Origin: Butyrivibrio sp. MC2013
GTDB lineage: Bacteria; Bacillota; Clostridia; Lachnospirales; Lachnospiraceae
Assembly: GCF_000424585.1 (NCBI RefSeq)
Contig: NZ_AUKE01000010.1
Coordinates: 62,001 to 126,000 of the forward strand
DNA length: 64,000 nt
Direction: 5' to 3'
Of this stretch, positions 32,127 to 40,278 are shown one piece after another; position 1 is the first letter of the stretch; each line of letters opens with the position of its first letter. The position numbers and the translations under genes were made by a program. The notes beneath the pieces were generated by a model. It did no database searches. It worked only from the letters and a program-made list of their open reading frames with translations, and was not told the origin of the DNA.

Positions 32127-35100
32127 TTATCTGAAATATGAAACACCGGATTCGAAGATCTTCAGATCCTGTTCTCCGTAGATATTAAGAGCTACGCCGT
32201 CACCTCTTCGCTCAGCGTGGCACATCTTACCCAGACATCTTCCGTCAGGTGAAGTGATACCCTCGATAGCTCTGTAGGAACCGTTGATGTTCCACTCGGA
32301 ATCCATAGTCACATTGCCATCTACATCACAATACTGAAATGCAACCTGGCCGTTCTTAAAGAGTCCGTCTATAACTTCATCGGATGCAACAAATCTTCCT
32401 TCGCCGTGAGATGCAGGATTGGTGTAAACCTTGCCTACCTCAGCAAGTCTCAGCCAGGGGCTCTTGTTGCTCACAAGCTTAAGGTAAGCCATCTTGGAGA
32501 TATGTCTGCCGATGGTGTTGAAGGTCAGTGTAGGTGAATCTGCAGTCTGCCCTGTTACAGCGCCGTTTGGTACCAGGCCCAGCTTGATGATAGCCTGGAA
32601 GCCGTTACAGATACCAAGTACCAGTCCGTCTCTCTTGTCCAGCATACCCTGAACAGACTCTTTGATCTTCTCATTTGCAAATGCTGTAGCAAAGAACTTG
32701 GCAGATCCGTCAGGCTCGTCACCTGCGGAGAAACCGCCGGGGAACATGATGATCTGAGCATCATCTATAGCCCTTGCAAACTCTTCTACAGATTCATATA
32801 TATCTTCCGGAGTCCTGTTCCTGAAGATCCTGATATCAGTCTCAGCGCCTGCATTCTCAAATGCCTTTGCTGAATCATACTCACAGTTGCTGCCTGGGAA
32901 TACAGGAATGAATACCCTGGGCTTTGCAACCTTGTTTTTGCAGACATATACATTTGATGTCTCAAAGAGCTCTGCTGCGACAGATGTATTATCATGGCCT
33001 GCAGCTGAAGGGAATACCTTGTCAAGCTTGCCTGTCCATGCCGCAAGCATATCCTCGATGTCTATCTCTATGCCTTCAAGCTCAAATGCTGCCTTATCAG
33101 TAACTGTAGCAACCATCCTGCTGCCAGGCAGTGCCAGGAACTTGTCAGCATCGGCACTGTCTACTTCAAGAAGCAGTGAAGCCATGTTATTAGCAAAAAG
33201 GTCTGCTGCCTTAAGTGAAGGATCAACGCTTACGCCCAGCTTGTTACCAAAGCTCATCTTGGCAAGTGAAGCTATAAGACCGTAGGAATCCTCTGCATAC
33301 GCTGCCTTTACAAGGCCCTGTCTCTCAAGCTCTGTAACTGCCTCATAGAGCTCTATGAGCTTGTCGTATACAGGCAGATCATATTCGTCTCTTGGCAGAG
33401 AGAGCTCTATAAGCTTATCTCCTGCCGCCTTAAGCTCAGGTGTGATCACGTCGCCTGTCTTTGCGATATCTACTGCAAAGGATACCAGTGTAGGCGGAAC
33501 GTTGATATCGTTAAAGGAGCCTGACATGGAATCCTTACCGCCAATGGATGCCTTGCCAAATCTCAGCTGTGCTTCCATAGCTCCAAGGAGAGCCGTGAAA
33601 GGCTGTGACCATCTGGAAGCATTGGCGATCTCGCCCTTTTCAAGGCTTCCGGTGAGCATATGCTTAAAGAATTCCTGGAAGGTGAAGTGGATATCCTTAA
33701 GCGCGCCGCCTCCTGCTACGATCCTGGATACAGACTCTGTCACTGCGTATACGCTGCCGTGATAAGGGCTCCAGGAGGAGAGATAAGGATCAAAGCCGTA
33801 TGCCATCATGGTAACGGTATCTGTATCTCCGCCCAGCACAGGGAGCTTGGCGATCATGTTCTGTGTCTCTGTAAGCTGATACTTACCACCATAAGGCATC
33901 TCTACAGATGCAGCACCGATGGAAGCATCAAATCTCTCTACAAGACCCTTCTGGGAACATACATTAAGGTCAGCCATCTCAGCAAGGACAGCCTCTCTTA
34001 CATTGCCCTTTTCAAGCTCTGCAGCAGCCTTGTCACATGCTATCTTGTCAAAATAATTATCTTCTCTGGCAGGTATCTCTACCTGTACATCTGTCTCCTG
34101 GTGAGCTCCGTTGGTATCAAGGAAGCTCCTGGCGATATCTACAATCTTCTGACCTCTCCAGTTAAGCACCAGTCTGGGATCCTCAGTTACTACAGCAACT
34201 GTGACAGCTTCAAGGTTCTCTTCAGCTGCATAGCCCAGGAACTTGTCCACATCTGCAGGGTCAACTACTACTGCCATTCTCTCCTGAGACTCGGATATAG
34301 CAAGCTCAGTTCCATCAAGACCTGCATACTTCTTGGGTACCAGGTCCAGATTGATATCAAGTCCGGGTGCCAGCTCGCCGATGGCTACTGATACACCGCC
34401 TGCGCCAAAGTCATTGCACTTCTTGATGATAGAGGATACTTCAGTTCTTCTAAAGAGTCTCTGGAGCTTACGTTCTGTGGGAGCATTACCCTTCTGGACC
34501 TCAGCTCCGCAGCTGGTCAGTGACTTGTTATCATGAGCCTTGGAGGAACCTGTAGCTCCACCAATACCGTCTCTACCGGTCCTGCCGCCCAGGAGGATGA
34601 TCACATCACCGGGATCAGCAGACTTTCTCATGACACTCTTCTGGGGAGCAGCGCCCATAACAGCACCGATCTCCATACGCTTAGCCACATAGCCCTGATG
34701 ATATACTTCCTTGACATAGCCTGTAGCCAGACCGATCTGGTTACCATATGAGGAATAACCCTGAGCTGCTCCTGTTACCAGCTTCTTCTGAGGAAGTTTG
34801 CCCTTTAAGGTCTCTGAAACAGGTACTGTAGGATCGGCAGCGCCTGTAACACGCATAGCCTGATATACATAACCTCTGCCTGACAGGGGATCTCTGATAG
34901 CACCGCCCAGACATGTGGCTGCACCACCAAAAGGCTCTATTTCTGTAGGATGGTTGTGTGTCTCATTCTTAAAGAATACCAGCCAGTTCTCAGTTACCTT
35001 TTCGCCGTTATACTCTGCTTCAACAGGTACCACAACTGTGCAGGCATTGTTCTCTTCAGACTCTTCCATGTCTGTGAGCTTGCCGTCCTTCTTGAGCTTC

Positions 35101-35954
35101 TTCATACCCACAAGGGCCAGATCCATCAGAGAGATAAACTTCTCTTCCTTCTTGGCTGGATCTGTATAAAGCTCATCCCTGGCTGTAAGGTACTCTTTGT
35201 AGGAATCTTCAATAGGTCCGCGGTAAAAACCATCTTCAAAAGAGATATTCCTTAGCTCTGTTCCGAAGGTGGTATGTCTGCAATGATCGGACCAGTATGT
35301 ATCAAGCACGCGAATCTCTGTTACTGTAGGATCCCTGTGCTCATCATCATGGAAATAGGTCTGTATCCATTTAAAATCATTAAAGGTCATGGCAAGACCC
35401 AGGCTGTCATAGAGAGCCTTCAGGTCTTCTTCCTTCATATCCGCAAAGCCGTCAAAGCTCTTAACATTCTCAGGCTCAGGATACTCTTCATAGAGAGTCT
35501 CTGCTTTATCTTCACTTACAATGCCGGAATCAACAGGGTTTACTACATAGCCCTTGATCTTCTCAGCTTCTGCCTCTGTAAGGTCTCCGCTGATCACATA
35601 AGTGATAGCTGTGCGGACTACAGGGCGCTCATCACCCTTGATAAAGCCGATACACTGCTCAGCAGAATCGGCACGCTGATCAAACTGTCCGGGCAGGGCC
35701 TGAACGCTGAAGATCAGGTCGCCATCTGCAGCCTCAAAGCTCTCTCTGTAAAGATTATCAACAGGGGGTTCAGCAAAGACACCACTGCAAGCTTTCTCGA
35801 ATACATCGTCTGATATGTTTTCCACATCATAACGAATCAGCTCTCTGACCTGTGTTACAGATGAGATCCCCAGGAATCCTCTGATCTCCTCATGGAGTTC
35901 CTCTGCCTTGACCGCAAAGGGCTTTTTCTTCTCAACATAGACTCGTCTTACCAT
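32127..35954 (-). CDS. purL: Phosphoribosylformylglycinamidine synthase (single-chain PurL)
   Basis: This 1275-residue protein is the large, single-polypeptide FGAM synthase of purine biosynthesis. Blocks include the ATP/substrate segment FKNETHNHPTEIEPFGGAATCLGG near residue 330, GGKDSMSGSFNDINVPPTLV near 810, and a C-terminal glutamine amidotransferase domain with RVFIPVFPGSNCEYDSAKAFENAG and the catalytic Cys in LVLGICNGFQAIIKLG near 1130. I chose the ATG at 35954 (MVRRVYVEKKKPF); an ATG three codons earlier is only 2 nt from the AAGGAG, while the chosen one is 11 nt away, so the start is not certain. It stands alone between terminators rather than in a pur operon. Confidence 0.96.
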   Translation of the reverse strand: MVRRVYVEKKKPFAVKAEELHEEIRGFLGISSVTQVRELIRYDVENISDDVFEKACSGVFAEPPVDNLYRESFEAADGDLIFSVQALPGQFDQRADSAEQCIGFIKGDERPVVRTAITYVISGDLTEAEAEKIKGYVVNPVDSGIVSEDKAETLYEEYPEPENVKSFDGFADMKEEDLKALYDSLGLAMTFNDFKWIQTYFHDDEHRDPTVTEIRVLDTYWSDHCRHTTFGTELRNISFEDGFYRGPIEDSYKEYLTARDELYTDPAKKEEKFISLMDLALVGMKKLKKDGKLTDMEESEENNACTVVVPVEAEYNGEKVTENWLVFFKNETHNHPTEIEPFGGAATCLGGAIRDPLSGRGYVYQAMRVTGAADPTVPVSETLKGKLPQKKLVTGAAQGYSSYGNQIGLATGYVKEVYHQGYVAKRMEIGAVMGAAPQKSVMRKSADPGDVIILLGGRTGRDGIGGATGSSKAHDNKSLTSCGAEVQKGNAPTERKLQRLFRRTEVSSIIKKCNDFGAGGVSVAIGELAPGLDINLDLVPKKYAGLDGTELAISESQERMAVVVDPADVDKFLGYAAEENLEAVTVAVVTEDPRLVLNWRGQKIVDIARSFLDTNGAHQETDVQVEIPAREDNYFDKIACDKAAAELEKGNVREAVLAEMADLNVCSQKGLVERFDASIGAASVEMPYGGKYQLTETQNMIAKLPVLGGDTDTVTMMAYGFDPYLSSWSPYHGSVYAVTESVSRIVAGGGALKDIHFTFQEFFKHMLTGSLEKGEIANASRWSQPFTALLGAMEAQLRFGKASIGGKDSMSGSFNDINVPPTLVSFAVDIAKTGDVITPELKAAGDKLIELSLPRDEYDLPVYDKLIELYEAVTELERQGLVKAAYAEDSYGLIASLAKMSFGNKLGVSVDPSLKAADLFANNMASLLLEVDSADADKFLALPGSRMVATVTDKAAFELEGIEIDIEDMLAAWTGKLDKVFPSAAGHDNTSVAAELFETSNVYVCKNKVAKPRVFIPVFPGSNCEYDSAKAFENAGAETDIRIFRNRTPEDIYESVEEFARAIDDAQIIMFPGGFSAGDEPDGSAKFFATAFANEKIKESVQGMLDKRDGLVLGICNGFQAIIKLGLVPNGAVTGQTADSPTLTFNTIGRHISKMAYLKLVSNKSPWLRLAEVGKVYTNPASHGEGRFVASDEVIDGLFKNGQVAFQYCDVDGNVTMDSEWNINGSYRAIEGITSPDGRCLGKMCHAERRGDGVALNIYGEQDLKIFESGVSYFR

Positions 35955-36004
35955 AAACCTCATTTCTCCTTATAAAAAAGTGCTCCGGGAAAACCTGAAG
36001 CACA

Positions 36005-36601
36005 TTAATTAACATATTCGTCTGCCGGTACCAGGCCCTGCAGAATATATAAGATCTCTCTGTCAACGGCAGCTTCGCTGATACCTGTAGATACTGCCAT
36101 TAGCTTAAGTCCCTCAAATACATATGCCATATTTCTGGCACAGCCCTGAGGATCGTAGCACTCAAATTCTGAATTCTCCACACCTTCATTAATAAGCTTC
36201 TCAATGGTCTCACAAACGCCATCAAACTTCTGCTTTACATAGTTCTCGGCAGAAGGTGTCTTATTACAGGTATAGTATTCGATCATAGCCTGAAGGATAC
36301 TGCCCTTCTTTCTCAGGATCTCCTTCTTCTGCTGACGGATAAAGAGAGCCAGCATGGATGAAACAGGAACATCGCCTTCCGGGATATCATTCTCGAAAGA
36401 CTCTGATTCCTCATTCTCTGCATCCATTACGCACTGGAAAAGCTGAGCTGTATCGGAAAAATAAAGATAAAGGCCGCCGCGACTGATATCACATGCGTCC
36501 ACTATATCCTTCATCGTCACTCCCTTGAAACCTTTTTCAGCAAAAACATCACGGGCCTTGCTGACGATATACTTCTTCTTGTGCTCAGATTTTGCTCCCA
36601 T
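36005..36601 (-). CDS. TetR family transcriptional regulator
   Basis: This 198-residue protein has the N-terminal TetR helix-turn-helix (KARDVFAEKGFKGVTMKDIVDACDISRGGLYLYFSD, residues 15-50) and a helical ligand-binding domain with Cys residues in YYTCNKTPSAENY and ECYDPQGCARN. It lies 29 nt downstream of 36631-37095 and is probably co-transcribed with it. A palindromic operator-like site at 37211-37226 upstream of that pair would fit autoregulation. The ligand is unknown. Confidence 0.88.
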   Translation of the reverse strand: MGAKSEHKKKYIVSKARDVFAEKGFKGVTMKDIVDACDISRGGLYLYFSDTAQLFQCVMDAENEESESFENDIPEGDVPVSSMLALFIRQQKKEILRKKGSILQAMIEYYTCNKTPSAENYVKQKFDGVCETIEKLINEGVENSEFECYDPQGCARNMAYVFEGLKLMAVSTGISEAAVDREILYILQGLVPADEYVN

Positions 36602-36630
36602 CGCGCCCTCAATAATAGCTTAGCAGGGGT

Positions 36631-37095
36631 TCAGCTCTGCTTATCCCAGAACTCGATCAGCTCCTGCATTTTGGTGACAGCCCTCTCCATCACTCCGCTT
36701 CTGACACCTTCAGACCAGAGCTCGCCCTTGACATTACCCTCCAGAATATATCTGGAAAGAATATCTCTCAGGTCGTCCATTCTCATGATATCAGCCTGCT
36801 CGATGATACGAAGCTCATCCTGCACGCCGCTGATATGATATTTGGAATAGAGATAGACATAGTTGCGATTCATGATCCCGCTTCCCTGAGCGGTCTTAAC
36901 AAAATTGAGCAAAGTCGAATCATATACAGGGAAAGGGATAGTATGCCCCATTTCGGAGTTATCATACTTGGTGGAGACATCCTTCTTGGCATGCTCCCGA
37001 AGCCAGGGTAAAAACTTGGCGAGTACGGCTACGCTCTGTCTGTAACGATTGACAATATCCTGGGTACTGTTCTCGTTTAATGACATGTCTGACAT
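36631..37095 (-). CDS. Hypothetical protein in operon with TetR
   Basis: This 154-residue, mostly helical soluble protein belongs to no family I recognise. Recognisable segments are DIVNRYRQSVAVLAKFLPWLREHA near residue 13, GHTIPFPVYDSTLLNFVK near 50 and NYVYLYSKYHISGVQDELRIIEQAD near 80. ATG 37095 is chosen because AAAGGCAGG precedes it; the frame continues to 37218 but over a hydrophobic stretch with no ribosome binding site. Its neighbour is a TetR regulator that may sense the same condition. Confidence 0.55.
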   Translation of the reverse strand: MSDMSLNENSTQDIVNRYRQSVAVLAKFLPWLREHAKKDVSTKYDNSEMGHTIPFPVYDSTLLNFVKTAQGSGIMNRNYVYLYSKYHISGVQDELRIIEQADIMRMDDLRDILSRYILEGNVKGELWSEGVRSGVMERAVTKMQELIEFWDKQS

Positions 37096-37210
37096 GATCT
37101 GCCTGCCTTTCAACGCCCCTATTCTCCAACTTCCGCATAATAATAACATTGCTGTCATAAATTGTATAGAGGGCGATTCTCCAAATATTTGGGCTACACT
37201 CACGATTTTT

Positions 37211-37226
37211 TTGAACAAACGTTCTA
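37211..37226. promoter_or_regulatory. Palindromic operator-like site between TetR operon and VanZ gene
   Basis: TTGAACAAACGTTCTA contains GAAC-AAAC-GTTC, a perfect inverted repeat of the four outer bases. It matches the half-sites at 13194, 51599 and 6534. The site lies between the divergent 36631-37095/tetR operon and the vanZ-like gene. It could be bound by the adjacent TetR protein; it also fits the Gram-positive LexA box GAAC-N4-GTTC. Confidence 0.45.
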
Positions 37227-37323
37227 AAAATAAAATAAGGTCTTTTCTTATATAAAAATTGTATCACATGTGATATAAATATGGATGGTGATTGTAGATC
37301 AAATAAATGAGGAAAAGTCTGTT

Positions 37324-37947
37324 ATGGCAAGAAGAAGCGGTGGAAACGCTTTAGAAAATACATATAAAGAGGATGAGATCAGAGTCCTGGAAGGCAAAAA
37401 CGCTCCTTCCAAAAACAGCAATCTGGTGACAGGTGCCTTTGGGGATAGCGAAAGCATTGGAACCGGAAGGGCACTCCCTTTCGCAAAAGAACTGGCCAAA
37501 GCCAGTTCTGTGATACCTGCCCTTATCAGTATGGGCAGCATATATTCCTTCTCCGCTCAGACAGGAGAAGAATCTGCAGGACTGAGCTACAGGGCGTCCT
37601 ACGGGATCGTAAGCTTAATTAACAACATCTTCACTTTAGGACTGAGCCGTTTCAATATTGAAGGAAGAGCCAGAAGCTACGAATTCTTTATAAGAAAGGC
37701 TGCACATTTCTCAGAATACTTTATACTGGCGCTATGCGTGATGCTGCCCCTGTATGTATACAAGGTCAAGGGCCGCAAAAAGGGGCTCATCGCTGTGATC
37801 TTCTGTGCCATATATGCCTGCCTGGACGAGTTCCACCAGTCCTTTACAGCAGGTCGCTCCCCCCAGTTCCGTGACGTGATCATAGACAGCCTTGGCGCCA
37901 TGGCCGCGGTGGGGATCTGCTATGCAATACGCAAGATTAGAGAATGA
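37324..37947 (+). CDS. VanZ-like membrane protein
   Basis: This 207-residue protein has an N-terminal hydrophilic part and a C-terminal VanZ-like domain with the hallmark RKAAHFSEYFILALCVMLPL near residue 125 and CLDEFHQSFTAGRSPQFRDVIID near 168, ending in a further membrane helix. About four membrane segments are visible. VanZ homologues raise teicoplanin resistance in some bacteria, but most chromosomal copies have no known role. ATG 37324 follows GAGGAAA at 8 nt. It is divergent from the TetR operon and upstream of tRNA-Trp. Confidence 0.8.
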   Translation: MARRSGGNALENTYKEDEIRVLEGKNAPSKNSNLVTGAFGDSESIGTGRALPFAKELAKASSVIPALISMGSIYSFSAQTGEESAGLSYRASYGIVSLINNIFTLGLSRFNIEGRARSYEFFIRKAAHFSEYFILALCVMLPLYVYKVKGRKKGLIAVIFCAIYACLDEFHQSFTAGRSPQFRDVIIDSLGAMAAVGICYAIRKIRE

Positions 37948-37981
37948 GCTGCTAAAAAATGCATGTTTTTATAAAAAACTC

Positions 37982-38010
37982 TTGCATAGCCCTCCTGGCT
38001 TTGCTATAAT
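37982..38010 (+). promoter_or_regulatory. Sigma-A promoter of tRNA-Trp
   Basis: TTGCAT (37982-37987), a 17-nt spacer and TATAAT (38005-38010), about 44 nt upstream of the tRNA. Confidence 0.9.
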
Positions 38011-38053
38011 TACTTTCGTTGGCGGCGAGTTCAAAGCTAATGATCAAATAAAT

Positions 38054-38125
38054 AGGGGAGTCATACAATGGCTAGTATTACGGTCTCCAAAACCGTCCAT
38101 CAGCGTTCGAATCGCTGTTCCCCTG
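38054..38125 (+). tRNA. tRNA-Trp (CCA anticodon)
   Basis: This is a 72-nt cloverleaf. Acceptor AGGGGAG pairs with TTCCCCT and the discriminator is G, as usual for tRNA-Trp. The D stem is ATAC/GTAT around AATGGCTA, the anticodon stem ACGGT/ACCGT holds CTCCAAA (anticodon CCA), the variable loop is CCAT and the T arm is CAGCG-TTCGAAT-CGCTG. The 3' CCA is not encoded. Confidence 0.93.
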
Positions 38126-38129
38126 CTAA

Positions 38130-38161
38130 CCGAATCCATTTGATTATGGATTCGGTTTTTT
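38130..38161 (+). terminator. Terminator of tRNA-Trp
   Basis: CCGAATCCAT pairs with ATGGATTCGG around a 6-nt loop and is followed by six T. The 3' end of the opposite-strand rubredoxin-like gene (stop at 38144) is embedded in this hairpin. Confidence 0.92.
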
Positions 38162-38299
38162 AATGTCTTTATCTTCAACCAATACAAACCTATCGTCCGG
38201 TTGCTTGCATCTCGGGCACTGATCTATATCTTTGATACTCTTGCCCTCTTTCTCCTCATCAAAAATGTAGCCACAAGACATGCATCTGTATACTGCCAT
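38144..38299 (-). CDS. Rubredoxin-like mini zinc-ribbon protein
   Basis: This 51-residue protein starts at ATG 38299 with AGGAGG five nt upstream. It has two CxxC knuckles, CMSCGYIFDEEKEG (residues 6-19) and CPRCKQPDDRFVLVE (28-42), the pattern of rubredoxins and rubredoxin-like electron carriers, but it is shorter than standard rubredoxin and lacks the aromatic-rich middle. The last five codons (KKPNP) run through the tRNA-Trp terminator hairpin on the other strand. An Fe(Cys)4 or Zn site is expected. It is too short to appear in length-filtered gene lists. Confidence 0.8.
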   Translation of the reverse strand: MAVYRCMSCGYIFDEEKEGKSIKDIDQCPRCKQPDDRFVLVEDKDIKKPNP

Positions 38300-38369
38300 A
38301 CGCGCCTCCTTTTGATCAGATCACCGTTATCAATATCTCTGCCTCAATTAGTACACGTCCGCAAGTAAA

Positions 38370-38780
38370 TCAGCAGCAGATATCGCCTTCTTCATAACGG
38401 CTTTTCTTATCCCTGCAAATATAGTCCCAACTGCAATCGCCGCAAATATCGCCGCGGATACCCGCATCAATTATCTTGTCCTTTACAAGTTCTATAAACC
38501 GTGCAAAAGAGATCTCGCCAGCTTCATCAAGGCCGCAAGCCTTTAGGACTGCTTCATCGTATCGCTGCACCTTCTCCCGGGTGCTGCAAATACCGCTATT
38601 ATTATTTGGACAGTTCTCACATACAATATCTGTTTCTGCCTTCAGCAGCAGCTTTTGTGCAGGATCTGCTTCAAGCTCTTTGATCACTCGTCCCATATGA
38701 TCGGTGAAATCGGCGCTATAGCCCTTGCCTTCATAGAATTGAAAGCACATTCCATGATGTGGTCTTAAAAACTTACTCAT
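38370..38780 (-). CDS. DUF1284 family Cys-rich protein
   Basis: This 136-residue protein opens with KFLRPHHGMCFQFYEGKGYSADF, the signature of DUF1284, and has several further Cys residues in VCENCPNNNSGICST, RGDICGDCSWDYIC and GDICC that suggest one or two iron-sulfur clusters. Start ATG 38780 is preferred over an upstream TTG; a weak GGGA lies at suitable distance. It follows the anti-sigma-like gene by 72 nt. Function is unknown. Confidence 0.75.
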   Translation of the reverse strand: MSKFLRPHHGMCFQFYEGKGYSADFTDHMGRVIKELEADPAQKLLLKAETDIVCENCPNNNSGICSTREKVQRYDEAVLKACGLDEAGEISFARFIELVKDKIIDAGIRGDICGDCSWDYICRDKKSRYEEGDICC

Positions 38781-38852
38781 CTTATTCCCAATCTTAAGCA
38801 ATCCTTTAAATAGTAATCTCTATTTTTATATCCCGGCTTCTCCAAAGACCTT

Positions 38853-39590
38853 TTATATTCCACTGAAAAGATCCATGATCGCTTCTATTATCTCCACGAT
38901 CAGTCTTATAAGGCTATGGGAGCCGCTATTATCCGGGCCGTGCAGGATCCCAGAGTCTTCTTCAGAGCTCATGGGTGGTTCGAATATGGGAGCATATTCA
39001 GCGTCGTCATCAGAAGCTTTGGCGCCAGTCCCTTCTGCTTCAGCTAATGCATCAGATGCAGACTCTGCAGGCTCAAACTCCGCAGCAGCTTCTTCTGTAG
39101 CTGTTTCTGCTTCTGAAGCTGCTTCTGCATCCTCATATTCTGCCGATTCTTCTACAGCTTCACTTTCCGCTGTTTCTGCAGCAGATTCGTATGCTTCACC
39201 TTCTCCCCCTTCTTCATAAGGCTCAGCTGCCTCCTCATAGTAGGAGCTGGTATCTGATATAGGCTCAGAGCTGTGATTGCCTCCTGAGAGGACGTTGAAG
39301 AAGAGATAGCTGCCGCCTGCCAGCAGCATAAAGGCAGCAGCCGCTGCAGCTATCCTGCTAAAGCTATATATACGGGCTTTTCTCTTCTTGTCCTTTTCAA
39401 GTTCTTTTGATCCGTTATCCTCACCCGGTCTTTTTACAATCTTATCGGATTGCTGGCCCGTAGTATCACCTGTCAAAATGCCGGGAGCATTGCCGCTCAA
39501 ATCTTTTTCAATATTTTGAAGGATCCTGGCGCGCATCTCAGCTGTCACTTCGACTTTGCTTATCAGCTCATCATATTTACTCAAAGTCAT
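38853..39590 (-). CDS. Anti-sigma-like membrane protein with acidic extracytoplasmic region
   Basis: This 245-residue protein has a cytoplasmic N-terminus (SKYDELISKVEVTAEMRARI), a Lys-rich stretch before one membrane segment (IAAAAAAFMLLAGGSYLFF, near residue 90) and a long outer part dominated by Glu, Ala and Ser (AEPYEEGGEGEAYESAAET and similar). It overlaps the ECF sigma gene by 14 nt, as anti-sigma factors commonly do, but I do not see a clear ZAS or RsgI motif. The start ATG 39590 has GGAGG. The acidic outer tail may sense cations or interact with the cell wall; this is inference. Confidence 0.65.
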   Translation of the reverse strand: MTLSKYDELISKVEVTAEMRARILQNIEKDLSGNAPGILTGDTTGQQSDKIVKRPGEDNGSKELEKDKKRKARIYSFSRIAAAAAAFMLLAGGSYLFFNVLSGGNHSSEPISDTSSYYEEAAEPYEEGGEGEAYESAAETAESEAVEESAEYEDAEAASEAETATEEAAAEFEPAESASDALAEAEGTGAKASDDDAEYAPIFEPPMSSEEDSGILHGPDNSGSHSLIRLIVEIIEAIMDLFSGI

Positions 39591-40218
39591 ACGCCTCCTT
39601 CAATATTTTCTTTAGCCTGTCCCTGCCTCTTTTGAGGTCGGAACGGATCGTTGCTTCCTTACGTCCCAGGATAGAGGCTATCTCCGCAGTAGAATAGCCC
39701 TCATGGTAAAAGAGGTGAATCACCTCCCTGTTATTATCAGGAAGCGACTTAACAGCTTCCCATACAAATGCCAGATCCTCCTCTTCTTCAGCGACCAGTT
39801 CCTCCATTAGTTCGTCTGCTTCACGAACCTTCTTGTAGTCTATCTTGTTTTTGCTAAGATTAGCTGCAACACGCAGGAGCCATGCCTTCTCATGTGCCGG
39901 AGATTCCAGGAGAGGCCTTGTCTTAATGTACTGAACCAGCGTATCCTGAAGGATATCCTCAGCGTCTGTCATATTGTGGAGATACGAATATGCCACTCTG
40001 AGAATACTGTTACCATAATTGTCTATAAGGAATGCTGCTCTTGCTGAATGATCTGTCACAAAGCCGACAGCTCCCTCAGCTCCTGCCATATATAGACTAG
40101 CTCCTGCCATATGCAGAGCAGCCGCTGCAAAAATTCTTATCCTGCTAAGTATCCTGTATACTTTATCAGCTAATATGCGCCGCCTGGATACCGGCTGCCA
40201 TATGAGTATTTCTTCCAT
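39577..40218 (-). CDS. ECF-type RNA polymerase sigma factor
   Basis: This 213-residue protein has sigma region 2 (LIDNYGNSILRVAYSYLHNMTDAEDILQDTLVQYI, residues 65-100) and region 4 (DNNREVIHLFYHEGYSTAEIASILGRKEATIRSDLKRGR, residues 160-200). An unusual 60-residue N-terminal extension precedes region 2, and its reality is supported by GCGGAGG six nt before ATG 40218. The extension contains an imperfect peptide repeat MAGASLYMAGAEG caused by a short direct DNA repeat. It is downstream of the VWA lipoprotein gene and overlaps the anti-sigma-like gene, forming a three-gene signalling operon. Confidence 0.88.
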   Translation of the reverse strand: MEEILIWQPVSRRRILADKVYRILSRIRIFAAAALHMAGASLYMAGAEGAVGFVTDHSARAAFLIDNYGNSILRVAYSYLHNMTDAEDILQDTLVQYIKTRPLLESPAHEKAWLLRVAANLSKNKIDYKKVREADELMEELVAEEEEDLAFVWEAVKSLPDNNREVIHLFYHEGYSTAEIASILGRKEATIRSDLKRGRDRLKKILKEAYDFE

Positions 40219-40278
40219 TACTATCCTCCGCCTATTAGTTACGGTTCACAAAGGATAGTATATCATGATTAGGCCTCT

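Noticed and set aside
37213..37224. LexA (SOS) box as the sole explanation of GAAC-AAAC-GTTC
   Set aside because: The related sites at 6534, 13194 and 51599 do not keep GAAC/GTTC, and the flanking genes are not known SOS genes, so a TetR-type operator is preferred, though LexA is not excluded for this copy.
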